Positions 24,511-32,957 are shown, numbered from the stretch's first letter. The stretch is DNA of 32,957 nucleotides from an uncultured Lachnospiraceae bacterium (GCA_946616835.1 CAMOJK010000021.1:1-32957), one strand, 5' to 3'. Program-made: numbers and translations. Notes: a model not told the origin generated them from the sequence alone.

Positions 24511-26523
24511 TTATGCTCCTGCAGCTTCACTCTTTATGCCCGTATATAGCGTATAATATCTGCCCTTTTCCTTAATCAGCTCATCATGTGTTCCTCTTTC
24601 TATGATACGCCCGCCGTCAAGCACCATAATACAATCCGAATTACGAACCGTGGAGAGCCTGTGGGCAATAACGAATGTCGTCCGGCCTTTCATCAGTCCA
24701 TCCATCCCGGCCTGTACCAGCTTTTCGGTTCGGGTGTCAATAGAGCTTGTAGCTTCATCAAGTATCAGTACGGGTGGATCCGCAATTGCAGTACGGGCTA
24801 TGGCTATGAGCTGTCTCTGCCCCTGGCTTAAGCTTCCGCCGTCACTCTTTATCACCGTATCATATCCATCAGGCAGCCTTCTTATAAAACCATCTGCATT
24901 GGCAAGCTTTGCCGCTGCCTCCACTTCCGCATCAGTTGCATCCAGCTTTCCGTAACGGATATTCTCCCTTATTGTACCGCTGAAAAGATGTACATCCTGA
25001 AGGACTATCCCCAGAGAATGCCTCAGGTCGTCTTTCTTTATCTTATTTATGTTTATTCCATCATATCTTATCTTTCCATCCTGTATATCATAAAAACGGT
25101 TTAAGAGATTCGTGATGGTAGTCTTTCCTGCACCTGTGGTACCTACCAGTGCGATCTTCTGTCCGGGCTTTGCATAAAGCTTTATGTCATGGAGCACGGT
25201 CTTTTCCGGTACATAGCCAAAATCCACTCCATCAAATACCACATCGCCGGTAAGCTTAACATATGAGGTGGTTCCGTCAGCCTTATGGAAATGCTTCCAG
25301 GCCCATATACCCGTTTTTTCCTCAGTTTCAAGCCACTCGCCCTCCGATGCTATCAGGGGAGCCGCATTTTCATCTGCCCTTTCCGTATTGGTTTCCACAC
25401 CCTTAAAGTCAGGATTTCTTTTTACATTCACAAGAGTCACATATCCCTCATCCGTCTCCGGGATCTCGTCCAAAACCCTGAATATCCTTTCGGCACCTGC
25501 AAGTCCCATGACTATCGCATTGAACTGCTGGCTTATCTGGTTTATCGGCATGTTGATGCTCTTGTTAAACGTAAGAAAGCTTGCCAGGTCTCCTATGGTA
25601 AGTGCAAGAAATCCCGTGCCATGGTTGAATACAAGTATGCCTCCGGCCACTGCACACAGTACATAACTCAGATTCCCAAGCTGGGCGTTTATGGGGCCCA
25701 GTACATTAACGTACTGGTTGGCTTTTTTTGCACTTTCATACAGAGAGTCATTAAGCTCGTTAAATCTTTCCACATTTATCTTCTCGCGGTTAAAGACCTT
25801 AACGACTTTCTGGCCTTCCATCATTTCCTCAATAAATCCATTAAGGCTTCCGAGCTGCTTTTGCTGTTCTATAAAGTATCTGCTGCTGCCTCCTGCAACC
25901 TTTCCGGTCACAAATATCTGTACCGCTACCATGATAAGGCTCACACAGGTCAATACGGGGCTTAACACGATCATACTGATAAATGTGCTCACGATAGTAA
26001 TTCCCGAGTTCAGAAGCTGAGGCAGGCTCTGGCTTATCATCTGTCTTAAAGTATCTATATCATTCGTATACACAGACATGATATCGCCATGGGAATGTGT
26101 ATCAAAATAGGATATGGGAAGCTTTTCCATTTTTGAAAAAAGCTCTATTCTCAGGTCACGAAGCGTTCCCTGGGAAATATAGATCATAAGCTTATTCTGA
26201 ACAAAAACCGCTATTATTCCTATAGCATATATTCCGGCCATTACAAGTATGGCATGAAAAAGTCCCGAAAAATCCGGGTTCTCGGCCTTCATAAGCGGCT
26301 CAATATGATCATCTATCAGGGATTGCAGGAAAAATGTTCCTTTTATAGAGCACATGATCGTGATTATTATGCACGATACCGCCACTATAAACTGAACCGG
26401 ATATTTCGACAGCACTCTTACCATCACCCTGCCAAATATCTTTCCCGGATCCTTGAGCTTCGGTCTGGGCCCCATATTGCGCCCACGTCCCATTTTTATC
26501 TCTTTAACCTTCTGTTCTGCCAT
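24511..26523 (-). CDS. ABC exporter, consensus-site half of a second heterodimer
   Basis: In this 670-residue half-transporter a ~35-residue basic N-terminus precedes the membrane domain (about 40-350). The nucleotide-binding domain has Walker A GTTGAGKT (461-468), Walker B VLILDE (585-590) with catalytic E590, and H621 in IAHRLST. The signature is LSQGQ (565-569), the weakened form expected for this half. Between the domains is a ~70-residue insertion (about 355-425, containing GIWAWKHFHKADGT), which I recall from some clostridial exporters of this type. The ATG at 26523 overlaps the stop of the partner gene (TAATG), so the two are coupled. Substrate unknown. Confidence 0.94.
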   Translation of the reverse strand: MAEQKVKEIKMGRGRNMGPRPKLKDPGKIFGRVMVRVLSKYPVQFIVAVSCIIITIMCSIKGTFFLQSLIDDHIEPLMKAENPDFSGLFHAILVMAGIYAIGIIAVFVQNKLMIYISQGTLRDLRIELFSKMEKLPISYFDTHSHGDIMSVYTNDIDTLRQMISQSLPQLLNSGITIVSTFISMIVLSPVLTCVSLIMVAVQIFVTGKVAGGSSRYFIEQQKQLGSLNGFIEEMMEGQKVVKVFNREKINVERFNELNDSLYESAKKANQYVNVLGPINAQLGNLSYVLCAVAGGILVFNHGTGFLALTIGDLASFLTFNKSINMPINQISQQFNAIVMGLAGAERIFRVLDEIPETDEGYVTLVNVKRNPDFKGVETNTERADENAAPLIASEGEWLETEEKTGIWAWKHFHKADGTTSYVKLTGDVVFDGVDFGYVPEKTVLHDIKLYAKPGQKIALVGTTGAGKTTITNLLNRFYDIQDGKIRYDGININKIKKDDLRHSLGIVLQDVHLFSGTIRENIRYGKLDATDAEVEAAAKLANADGFIRRLPDGYDTVIKSDGGSLSQGQRQLIAIARTAIADPPVLILDEATSSIDTRTEKLVQAGMDGLMKGRTTFVIAHRLSTVRNSDCIMVLDGGRIIERGTHDELIKEKGRYYTLYTGIKSEAAGA

Positions 26524-28274
26524 TACCTGTCACCCTGCTCGTCAAAGTCGCCGTTTCCGCCGGTCTGTGATTCATATACTTCCCTGTATATCCTGCTGTC
26601 CGCAAGCAGTTCTTCATGTGTTCCGAAAGCACTCACCCTGCCCTCATCCATGACTATTATCCTGTCCGCATCCATCACGCTCGAAACGCGCTGTGCGATT
26701 ATGATCTTTGTTGTTCCAGGAATTTCCTCCCTGAAAGCTTTCCTTATCTTCGCATCCGTCGCTGTATCAACAGCAGATGTGGAATCATCAAGTATAAGTA
26801 TCTTTGGCTTCTTAAGGAGCGCCCTTGCTATACACAGTCTCTGCTTCTGTCCCCCGGATACATTTGTACCGCCCTGCTCTATTCTGGTCTCATACTTATC
26901 CGGGAAATTCTCTATGAATTCATCTGCACAGGCGAGCCTGCAGGCTGCCTTACACGCTTCATCCGTAGCTTCCGGATTTCCCCAGCGCAGGTTTTCAAGT
27001 ATTGTCCCTGAGAATATAACATTCTTCTGAAGCACTACCGCCACCTGGTCCCGAAGTGACTCCAGGGAATACTCCCGCACATCCCTTCCACCTACCTTCA
27101 CGCTGCCATCTGACACATCATAAAGCCTGCTGATCAGTGATACCAGAGATGATTTGGCTGAACCGGTTGCACCTATGATGCCTATCACTTCACCGCTGTT
27201 GATCGACAAGTTCACATCCTTTAATACAGGTACTCCGCTGCCGCTTTTGCCATATGAAAAATCCACATTGCAGAATTCAATGCGCCCATCCTTTACTTCC
27301 GTCACGGGTGTTTCAGGCTCCTTTATATCGGATTCCTCACTTAAGACCTCCGCTATACGCTCCACACTTGCAGCAGACATTGATACCATTACAAATACAA
27401 ATGACATCATCATAAGGCTCATAAGTATATACATACAATATGTGAGCAGGCTCATTAGTTCTCCCGTCTCCAGCTGCTTAGCCACTATCATATGCGCACC
27501 GATCCAGCTTATTGTAAGAATGCAGGTATATACCGTAAACTGCATTACCGGTGCAACCATAACCACTCTGCCCTCGGCCTTTACAAACAGTCCGTAAATA
27601 TTCTGTGCTGCCTTTCTAAGCCTGTCTGTTTCATATTCTTCTCTTACATATGCTTTGACGACCCTTATAGCACTTACATTTTCCTGAACAGCCGCATTTA
27701 AGTCATCATACTTTTTAAAAACCTCCCTGAAGCACTTCATGGCTGCCCGTGCAAGGGAAACGATCACAATGCTTAATGCAAATACGGCAATAAGATAAAC
27801 ACTCGCGATCTTCGGCTCGATGATGAATGCCGCTATCATTGCAAACAGCATCGAAAACGGCGCCCTGAAGCACATGCGAAGCAGCATCTGATACGCATTC
27901 TGCACATTGGTAACATCTGTTGTAAGTCTTGTAACAAGACCTGCCGTGGAAAACTTATCTATATTGGAAAAGGAATATGTCTGAATCCTTTCGAACATGG
28001 CTTTCCTTATATTCCTGGCAAATCCGGTAGAAGCCTTGGCTCCATATATGCCTCCCATAAATCCCGAAAACCACGCCATTACCGCCAGCACTACCATTAT
28101 GCCGCCCATGACATAAATATGCTGCATATTATTTTCCTTCACGCCCTGATCAACGATGGAGGCCATACACATAGGTATTAACACCTCAAAGATCACTTCG
28201 AAGATCATCCAGACCGGAGTTGCAATTGATGCCGCTTTATACTCTTTTACATGGCTGAGCAGTTTTTTATACAT
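26523..28274 (-). CDS. ABC exporter, degenerate-site half of a second heterodimer
   Basis: This 583-residue half-transporter has a membrane domain at about 15-310. The signature VSGGQ (472-476) is intact. Walker B is ILILDD (492-497), with Asp in place of the catalytic Glu, and the H-loop is Gln (Q528 in IIAQRVSS). Walker A is GATGSAKS (368-375), in which the Gly before Lys is Ala, a further departure. This matches the non-hydrolysing half of TM287/288-like exporters and pairs with the next gene. The ATG at 28274 has GGCGGAGG 8 nt upstream and its own promoter nearby. Confidence 0.94.
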   Translation of the reverse strand: MYKKLLSHVKEYKAASIATPVWMIFEVIFEVLIPMCMASIVDQGVKENNMQHIYVMGGIMVVLAVMAWFSGFMGGIYGAKASTGFARNIRKAMFERIQTYSFSNIDKFSTAGLVTRLTTDVTNVQNAYQMLLRMCFRAPFSMLFAMIAAFIIEPKIASVYLIAVFALSIVIVSLARAAMKCFREVFKKYDDLNAAVQENVSAIRVVKAYVREEYETDRLRKAAQNIYGLFVKAEGRVVMVAPVMQFTVYTCILTISWIGAHMIVAKQLETGELMSLLTYCMYILMSLMMMSFVFVMVSMSAASVERIAEVLSEESDIKEPETPVTEVKDGRIEFCNVDFSYGKSGSGVPVLKDVNLSINSGEVIGIIGATGSAKSSLVSLISRLYDVSDGSVKVGGRDVREYSLESLRDQVAVVLQKNVIFSGTILENLRWGNPEATDEACKAACRLACADEFIENFPDKYETRIEQGGTNVSGGQKQRLCIARALLKKPKILILDDSTSAVDTATDAKIRKAFREEIPGTTKIIIAQRVSSVMDADRIIVMDEGRVSAFGTHEELLADSRIYREVYESQTGGNGDFDEQGDR

Positions 28275-28316
28275 TTTGAAAACCTCCGCCTGACCTTTCC
28301 AGATAAAATCCGTAGT

Positions 28317-28338
28317 ATTTTACCACAGTCCTGTGATA
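28317..28338 (-). promoter_or_regulatory. Extended -10 promoter with overlapping 18-bp dyad (possible operator)
   Basis: The minus strand has TGGTAAAAT (plus-strand 28317-28325), an extended -10 about 43 nt before the exporter ATG; the -35 is poor. Over its TG element lies an imperfect dyad, plus-strand 28321-28338: TACCACAG, TC, CTGTGATA. The pattern TAnCACAGnnCTGTGnTA is symmetrical at 14 of 16 arm positions. This position suits a repressor, as MarR or PadR-type regulators often control such exporters, but no regulator gene is in the window. The CTGTGG half also occurs in the promoter at 23374 and may be only -10 consensus. Confidence 0.45.
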
Positions 28339-28473
28339 TCCGCCACTTTTAGCCCATTCGATCATTCCTGCTTCTTTCCGGACAATGCACTTTTATGTAA
28401 ATTTCATGATCACTCGGTTTGATTGGAAGGGGCCAGTAAATTATTCTATAATGCAATCAGTGTATCAGTACAC

Positions 28474-29556
28474 TTATAGTATCTTATTGATCAAAGGTAT
28501 CCTGTGCATCAGAAGAGCTGCGATGAAAGAAAGCAGCATAAGGAGAAGCAGCATAAGCGGAAGACCTGTCCACACATTTTCGAATGCTGAAAAAAAACCG
28601 GCCTGGATCATCATATCCAGAATAAATGGATGAATCAGATAAACTCCAAGAGTTGCTGCCGACAACTGTACCAGAATCGCGTGTTTTTTATCATCCTTTT
28701 GGGAACCTTTATCCAACCTTTTAACCAAAACAAACCCGGCCATGGACAAAAATATGCAGTGTAGTGAAAAGGGGGTTGAAAACAGAAGACATGGTGCTCC
28801 CTCAGAAATACTTCTTATGTTGCCGGTTACACACGCTATGACAAAAAAAGCAATTGCAGCCAGCCAGAGCATAACCACCACTACAGTCTTCTTTTCTCTG
28901 TCAGTATGCTTTAAAAGGAAGTATCCCAATATAAAATAGCCAAGGTAACCTGCAAAATATCCAAAATCAAATATACCGTAAAATTCTTCTAAAAGGTATC
29001 TGAAAGGGAACTCAAACAAAAACAGCGTCGGAAACAATACGGCTAACAACGAAAAAATCACAAGATATAAAATACAATTTTCCTTCTTTTCACAGCCTTT
29101 TTTTATAAGAGGGACCATAAGATATACAAATGCAAGCATAGTAAGGAACCATAAATGATAATGGCCCGGCTTAGTGATCAACTGTATGAAGAAGTCCTCC
29201 TTCCAATCTATTATTTCCCCTGCTGTCTTCAGCTTGATAATATCGATCAGTCTGTACATGATTTTCCATAACAGCCATAGGCCTAACAGTCGAAGACTCT
29301 TTAGAATATAAATACGCACATAAGAGTTATGTTCCTGAGAAAGCGCAAGTGCCCCGGATATCATTACATATACGGTAACTCCCGTGAATGCAAGTATGTT
29401 GCAGGAAAGAACAAAAAAAGCTCCCGCCGATCCGACAGGCTCTTTGTCAAGCCATACAGCAGATACATGAACCAGAAGTACCAATACACAGGCTGATACC
29501 CTGGCATAGTCCAAAAAGTAAATACGATTATTTTTACTGACAGTAGTTTCAGACAT
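28474..29556 (-). CDS. Acyltransferase-3 family integral membrane protein
   Basis: This 360-residue, very hydrophobic protein has about ten membrane helices. The first helix region reads YFLDYARVSACVLVLLVHVSAVW, with H30 at the position of the conserved His of the Acyl_transf_3 (OafA/WecH) family. Such proteins move acetyl or other acyl groups onto sugars, peptidoglycan or envelope glycans; the acceptor here is unknown. It starts 3 bp after the pgeF stop with only a weak ribosome site, suggesting coupling. The stretch downstream (28339-28473) has no gene I can support. Confidence 0.87.
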   Translation of the reverse strand: MSETTVSKNNRIYFLDYARVSACVLVLLVHVSAVWLDKEPVGSAGAFFVLSCNILAFTGVTVYVMISGALALSQEHNSYVRIYILKSLRLLGLWLLWKIMYRLIDIIKLKTAGEIIDWKEDFFIQLITKPGHYHLWFLTMLAFVYLMVPLIKKGCEKKENCILYLVIFSLLAVLFPTLFLFEFPFRYLLEEFYGIFDFGYFAGYLGYFILGYFLLKHTDREKKTVVVVMLWLAAIAFFVIACVTGNIRSISEGAPCLLFSTPFSLHCIFLSMAGFVLVKRLDKGSQKDDKKHAILVQLSAATLGVYLIHPFILDMMIQAGFFSAFENVWTGLPLMLLLLMLLSFIAALLMHRIPLINKIL

Positions 29557-29559
29557 AAT

Positions 29560-30522
29560 TCACTTGATCATAATGAAGCCGCACATGCCGCCCCGCTGTC
29601 CTTTTGTAAATCTGTGGGAGTGCATAAGCCACGGATTACAGCAGGTACATATATCACTTAAAAACACATTATCTCCGGGAACACCTGAATTTATAAGATT
29701 ATCCCTGCAGGCAAGTGTAAGATCCAGATAATATTTCTCCCCGGGTGATCCGGCGCACATATTTTCGGTGTACTCACCGGTGTGCTCCTTCTTTCGTAAT
29801 ATTCCTTTCTTTTCAGCATCAGGGTATTTATTTTTAAACTCATCAGCCACATCATTTCCGACTTCATAATGTTCTGCACAGATTCCCGGTCCCACAAAAG
29901 CCCTGATATCCACAGGATCCGTTCCGAAAAGCTCCGACATCTTTTTTACCGTTTCATATACGATATCATTAACAGTTCCGCGCCAACCGGAATGAGCCAG
30001 ACCGATAGCTTTTCTTTTCGTGTCAATAAAAAAAACAGGAATGCAGTCAGCAAACCCTGCCACAAGGCAGACACCCGGAGTATCGGTAACAAGTGCATCA
30101 ATATCATTAAAGTCACGATTCCTCGTAACTCCCATACCTTTATGATATTCATTTACAGGCAGGACATTGATTGTATGCGTCTGCTTTGCATAAACCATAG
30201 ATTCAGGAGAAACGCCCAACGCATCACCCATGATCATGAAATTCTCAAGTATATTTTCCGGTGCATCACCTCTGCCAGACGCAAAATTCATACTTGAGAA
30301 AATCCCCTCGGAAACACCACCGAGTCTTGTGGAGAAGCCATGCATCACAAAATCACAGGCCCCGCTCTCAATAGTAAGGCCTGTGTTTTCTGCTTCTGAT
30401 TTCGTTTTATTTGAAAAGGGAATAAACCTTATGAACGGTGCTTTGCCCGGAATACAAACCAGCTCAGTAGTCCGTTCCCGTCCTTCAATGTATTTTATTT
30501 TAGGAATATCTGCTTTATCCAA
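29560..30522 (-). CDS. pgeF: PgeF/YfiH (LACC1) family protein
   Basis: This copper/zinc-binding family was once called polyphenol oxidase or laccase-like. Members are described as purine nucleoside phosphorylase/adenosine deaminase, and E. coli PgeF as a peptidoglycan editing factor. The 320-residue protein has HGFSTRLGGVSEG (61-73), AKQTHT (112-117, H116), ADCIPV (158-163, C160) and GLAHSGWRGT (174-183, H177), the expected metal-site motifs. The C-terminus reads CTCCNPWLMHSHRFTKGQRG. The first ~55 residues are longer than usual. The start is a TTG at 30522 with a weak ribosome site and is therefore uncertain. It lies between the UPF0340 gene and the acyltransferase. Confidence 0.88.
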   Translation of the reverse strand: MDKADIPKIKYIEGRERTTELVCIPGKAPFIRFIPFSNKTKSEAENTGLTIESGACDFVMHGFSTRLGGVSEGIFSSMNFASGRGDAPENILENFMIMGDALGVSPESMVYAKQTHTINVLPVNEYHKGMGVTRNRDFNDIDALVTDTPGVCLVAGFADCIPVFFIDTKRKAIGLAHSGWRGTVNDIVYETVKKMSELFGTDPVDIRAFVGPGICAEHYEVGNDVADEFKNKYPDAEKKGILRKKEHTGEYTENMCAGSPGEKYYLDLTLACRDNLINSGVPGDNVFLSDICTCCNPWLMHSHRFTKGQRGGMCGFIMIK

Positions 30523-30569
30523 CTCTCTTTTTCACTGAAATATCTGCTTCTTAATGGCAATCCCGAAAT

Positions 30570-31166
30570 TCACTCAAGAGCCTCATTATAAACTGCTCTC
30601 GCTCCACCAACATATTTTGGGCGCCTTCTTGCCGCTATGACAATAGCTGAACCGATATTACGCTTTGTGATCTTAAGAGGTACTACCACAGGTTTTATGT
30701 GCATGCCTACCATCACTCCGCCGATATCCATGCCTGCGTCAGCCTTCTGCATAAGGCTTTCTACCACCACCGGTGATTTGCAGTTTTTATAAACAGTGGT
30801 GCCGAAAGATCCGCCTGCCTTAGGCTGCGGTACGACATTTACCTCTTCAAGTCCCAATCTGTCCGCCACATCCTTTTCCATTACGATCGCACGGTTAAGA
30901 TGCTCACAGCACTGTGCGGCTATTACCACTCCGTATTTATCAGCTACAGGTTTTATACCTTTGTACAGAGCTCCTGCCACATCCATACTGGAGTGTGTCC
31001 CTACACGCTCACCCACAACCTCGCTGGAAGAGCAGCCTATCACAACCACGCTGCCGGCCCCTATCCCGGACATCTCGCAAACCTGGTTCATTACCTCTGC
31101 AGCATCTTTTTCTATGGCCTCCAGGTCAACATTTTCATCATTTTCATATGTCATTGTTCCGCTCAT
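30570..31166 (-). CDS. UPF0340 (YwlG/DUF436) family protein
   Basis: This 198-residue protein matches the conserved UPF0340 family known from Bacillus YwlG. Recognisable blocks are VVVIGCSSSEVVGERVGTHSS, AAQCCEHLNRAIV, PQPKAGGSFGT, DIGGVMVGMH and the basic C-terminal PKYVGGARAVYNEA. No biochemical function is established that I know of. The likely start is the ATG at 31166, with GAGG 11 nt upstream. It lies immediately after, and close to overlapping, the rho stop, which points to coupling with rho. Confidence 0.9.
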   Translation of the reverse strand: MSGTMTYENDENVDLEAIEKDAAEVMNQVCEMSGIGAGSVVVIGCSSSEVVGERVGTHSSMDVAGALYKGIKPVADKYGVVIAAQCCEHLNRAIVMEKDVADRLGLEEVNVVPQPKAGGSFGTTVYKNCKSPVVVESLMQKADAGMDIGGVMVGMHIKPVVVPLKITKRNIGSAIVIAARRRPKYVGGARAVYNEALE

Positions 31167-31168
31167 TA

Positions 31169-32599
31169 TCAATAAAACCTCGTTTTCTGTATCTGTCCAA
31201 CCAGCTCACGGTTACTGGTAGTCTTGGAGAACATATCGATCACCTTATCAACTATCTCGTCCGGATGTGATCCGTTAACAGCACGCCGTACGGTAGTGAT
31301 AGCTGTCAGTTCCTCTTCGGTAAGGAGCAGATCCTCGCGTCTCGTGCTGGACTTCGGAATATCGATAGCAGGGAATATCCTTCTCTCGGAAAGCTTTCTG
31401 TTAAGGACTATTTCCATATTACCGGTTCCTTTGAATTCCTCATAAACCACATCATCCATCTTGCTTCCGGTCTCCACCAATGCAGTTGCAAGTATGGTAA
31501 GGCTTCCGCCTTCACGCATATTTCTTGCCGCACCGAAGAAGCGCTTGGGAGGGTGAAGAGCTGCAGGATCAAGACCACCTGACAGAGTACGTCCACTGGG
31601 TGGAACCACCTGGTTGTAAGCTCTTGTAAGTCTGGTTATTGAGTCTAAAAGAATTACAACATCCTTCTTATATTCTACAAGACGCCTTGCCCTCTCGATA
31701 ACCATTTCAGCCACTCTCTTATGATGCTCAGCTGTCTCATCAAAAGTAGAATAGATAACCTCAACATCCGGCCCGCCTACAGTTTCCTTCATATCCGTAA
31801 CTTCCTCAGGACGCTCATCTATAAGAAGGATTATCATATGTATCTCGGGGTTATTTATCTTTATTGACTTTGCCACATCCTTAAGAAGTGTGGTCTTACC
31901 AGCCTTTGGCTGGGATACGATCAGGCCTCTCTGTCCCTTACCTATGGGGCTGATCAGGTCCATTATCCTCATTGACACAGGCGCTCCCGGGTATTCCAGC
32001 TTGATCTTCTCATTCGGGAATATAGGAGTCATATTTTCGAAATTGTATCGTGCAGCCGTTGTATCGGGCATAAGATCGTTTACACGGCTTACATAGAGAA
32101 GAGCCTGGAATTTTTCATTCTGGGTCTTTACCCTTGTATTACCGGATACAATATCACCGGTCTTAAGCGAGAAACGCCTGATCTGACTGGGCGCCACATA
32201 GATATCCGCATCTCCCGGCAGGTAATTGTCACTTCTGATAAATCCGAATCCATCCGGCATAACCTCCAGAATACCGCGTACCATTACTCCGCTGTCCAGC
32301 TCCTTAAGAGCCTCCTCTGAAAGTTCTTCCTTTTCATTGACCTGACGGGGAATAGGCTTAGCCTCAGGCTTTCCGCCTTCATTTTTTGCCTTTGGGGAAA
32401 CATCCTGCTTAGCACTTTCAGCTCTTGCAGCTTTTGCTTCCTCTGCTTTTTCCCTCTCATCTTCACGATCCTTTATGAGCATTGCCTCCACAAGATCAGC
32501 CTTTTTCATGGACGCCGCGCCCTTGATCTTACGTTTCTTTGCTATTTCGCGAAGATCTGTCAGTCCGATGGACTCATATCTTTCTCTCATATTTACCAT
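31169..32599 (-). CDS. rho: Transcription termination factor Rho
   Basis: Rho is the hexameric RNA helicase that ends transcription. In the 476-residue protein, a Rho-N helical domain (about 8-45) is followed by a Lys/Glu/Ala-rich linker (46-100) that is longer than in E. coli. A cold-shock-like RNA-binding domain comes next (about 103-175, with DGFGFIRS and [15 protein letters not shown]). The ATPase contains Walker A SQPKAGKT (229-236), [26 protein letters not shown] and the R-loop region [15 protein letters not shown] lies six nt before the ATG at 32599. The next gene starts at its stop. The upstream 290 bp is shared with divergent rnpB. Confidence 0.97.
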   Translation of the reverse strand: MVNMRERYESIGLTDLREIAKKRKIKGAASMKKADLVEAMLIKDREDEREKAEEAKAARAESAKQDVSPKAKNEGGKPEAKPIPRQVNEKEELSEEALKELDSGVMVRGILEVMPDGFGFIRSDNYLPGDADIYVAPSQIRRFSLKTGDIVSGNTRVKTQNEKFQALLYVSRVNDLMPDTTAARYNFENMTPIFPNEKIKLEYPGAPVSMRIMDLISPIGKGQRGLIVSQPKAGKTTLLKDVAKSIKINNPEIHMIILLIDERPEEVTDMKETVGGPDVEVIYSTFDETAEHHKRVAEMVIERARRLVEYKKDVVILLDSITRLTRAYNQVVPPSGRTLSGGLDPAALHPPKRFFGAARNMREGGSLTILATALVETGSKMDDVVYEEFKGTGNMEIVLNRKLSERRIFPAIDIPKSSTRREDLLLTEEELTAITTVRRAVNGSHPDEIVDKVIDMFSKTTSNRELVGQIQKTRFY

Positions 32600-32699
32600 G
32601 TTTTACCTCCGACATGATATTTTCTTCCGCATCCTCCGCCACGATCACAGCAGCGTTATCCGCAATTACATGTTTTATAAAGCTTGTCTATTTCTAAAT

Positions 32700-32729
32700 A
32701 TATTACTTAATATATTTTTATGTATGCAA
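32700..32729 (-). promoter_or_regulatory. Candidate rho promoter
   Basis: On the minus strand TTGCAT (32724-32729) and TAATAT (32700-32705) are 18 nt apart, giving a leader of roughly 95 nt before the rho ATG. The surrounding DNA is AT-rich, so matches by chance are easy. The leader includes a GGCGGAGG near an ATG out of frame with rho; I do not call an ORF there. Confidence 0.3.
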
Positions 32730-32878
32730 AAGTATTCTTTGGAAAAATAATGATATGCTTTTGAAACACCACAAATGTTCTACAAACAACCAATTTTTAA
32801 TTCAAGCTGAATAATAACATTTTTTTCAGAATCATGCAAGAGAAAGGAAAAACTGATATAGCTAATGTCTGAAGGGTA

Positions 32879-32887
32879 TGTTATAAT
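32879..32887 (+). promoter_or_regulatory. Extended -10 promoter of rnpB
   Basis: TGTTATAAT is a perfect extended -10 (TG-n-TATAAT) placed about 7 nt before the predicted RNase P RNA 5' end. No convincing -35 is seen. The perfect -10 suits a strongly expressed stable RNA. Confidence 0.7.
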
Positions 32888-32893
32888 TCATTT

Positions 32894-32957
32894 TCGAGCG
32901 GAGCGGATGATCGCACGCAGATGCGTGAGGAAAGTCCGGGCTTCACAGGGCAGGGTG
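32894..32957 (+). ncRNA. rnpB: RNase P RNA, 5' part (cut by window edge)
   Basis: The RNA component of RNase P trims tRNA 5' ends. The string GAGGAAAGTCCGGGC (32928-32942), followed by TTCACAGGGCAGGGTG, is the universal P4 start and adjacent region of bacterial class-A RNase P RNA. Just before it is the P3 hairpin: CACGC, loop AGAT, GCGTG at 32914-32927. P1/P2 strands come from the GAGCGGAGCGG region. The 5' end is inferred from the -10 at 32882. Only about 64 of an expected ~350-400 nt are present. It is divergent from rho. Confidence 0.93.

Noticed and set aside
32803-32826. Small AT-rich hairpin followed by a T-run upstream of rnpB
   Set aside because: The stem is short and mismatched, and no plus-strand gene lies before it to terminate.
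1-32957. Mobile element, phage, CRISPR, toxin-antitoxin or defence island
   Set aside because: No transposase, integrase, repeat-spacer array or paired toxin-antitoxin genes were found. Gene content is core metabolism and transport.

Overview
This window looks like a chromosomal core segment from a low-to-moderate G+C anaerobic Firmicute, most likely a Clostridia of the Lachnospiraceae/Butyrivibrio kind. That is inference from gene content: LL-diaminopimelate aminotransferase (dapL) with dapF, a ~443-residue type I glutamine synthetase, a ClpS-ClpA pair, a short type-2 argC, a UPF0340 (YwlG-like) protein, and Gram-positive style Shine-Dalgarno sequences. I see no transposase, integrase, phage gene, CRISPR array, tRNA or rRNA. 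Every protein gene I support is on the minus strand, so transcription runs from high to low coordinates. The only plus-strand gene is rnpB, whose first ~64 nt lie at the right edge.

Layout in transcription order. (a) 32599-28474: rho, a UPF0340 protein, pgeF and an acyltransferase-3 membrane protein form one close-packed unit, divergent from rnpB. (b) 28274-24511: a two-gene heterodimeric ABC exporter with its own promoter and an 18-bp dyad over that promoter. (c) argC stands alone, then a small unit of promoter, 87-residue membrane protein and strong intrinsic terminator. (d) clpS, clpA and an exodeoxyribonuclease III gene, tightly packed. (e) metG, a 76-residue membrane protein, a GNAT acetyltransferase, glnA, dapF, dapL, a DJ-1/PfpI protein and a second heterodimeric ABC exporter (12373-8782). 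(f) A membrane-anchored PrsA/SurA-like protein, glgB, a PilZ (c-di-GMP) protein, a small PH-domain protein, and the folate set folC-folE-folP-folBK. (g) A lone acidic, low-complexity protein of unknown function (949-125), followed by an intergenic stretch with a perfect 12-bp hairpin and degenerate direct repeats.

Functional themes are folate biosynthesis (GTP to dihydropteroate and on to polyglutamates; no pab or folA genes here), lysine/cell-wall diaminopimelate synthesis next to ammonia assimilation, protein quality control by the N-degron adaptor ClpS with ClpA, and two paralogous ABC exporters. Each exporter has one catalytically degenerate half and one consensus half, and each is encoded with the degenerate half first. 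Gaps between genes are short; the largest is the ~290-bp rho/rnpB divergent region, so no stretch over 300 bp lacks a gene. Only one textbook Rho-independent terminator was found among the minus-strand genes.

I found no clear new defence or mobile system. The least explained items are the acidic 274-residue protein, the PrsA-like protein without a visible isomerase domain, the 87-residue membrane protein, and the dyad over the exporter promoter.
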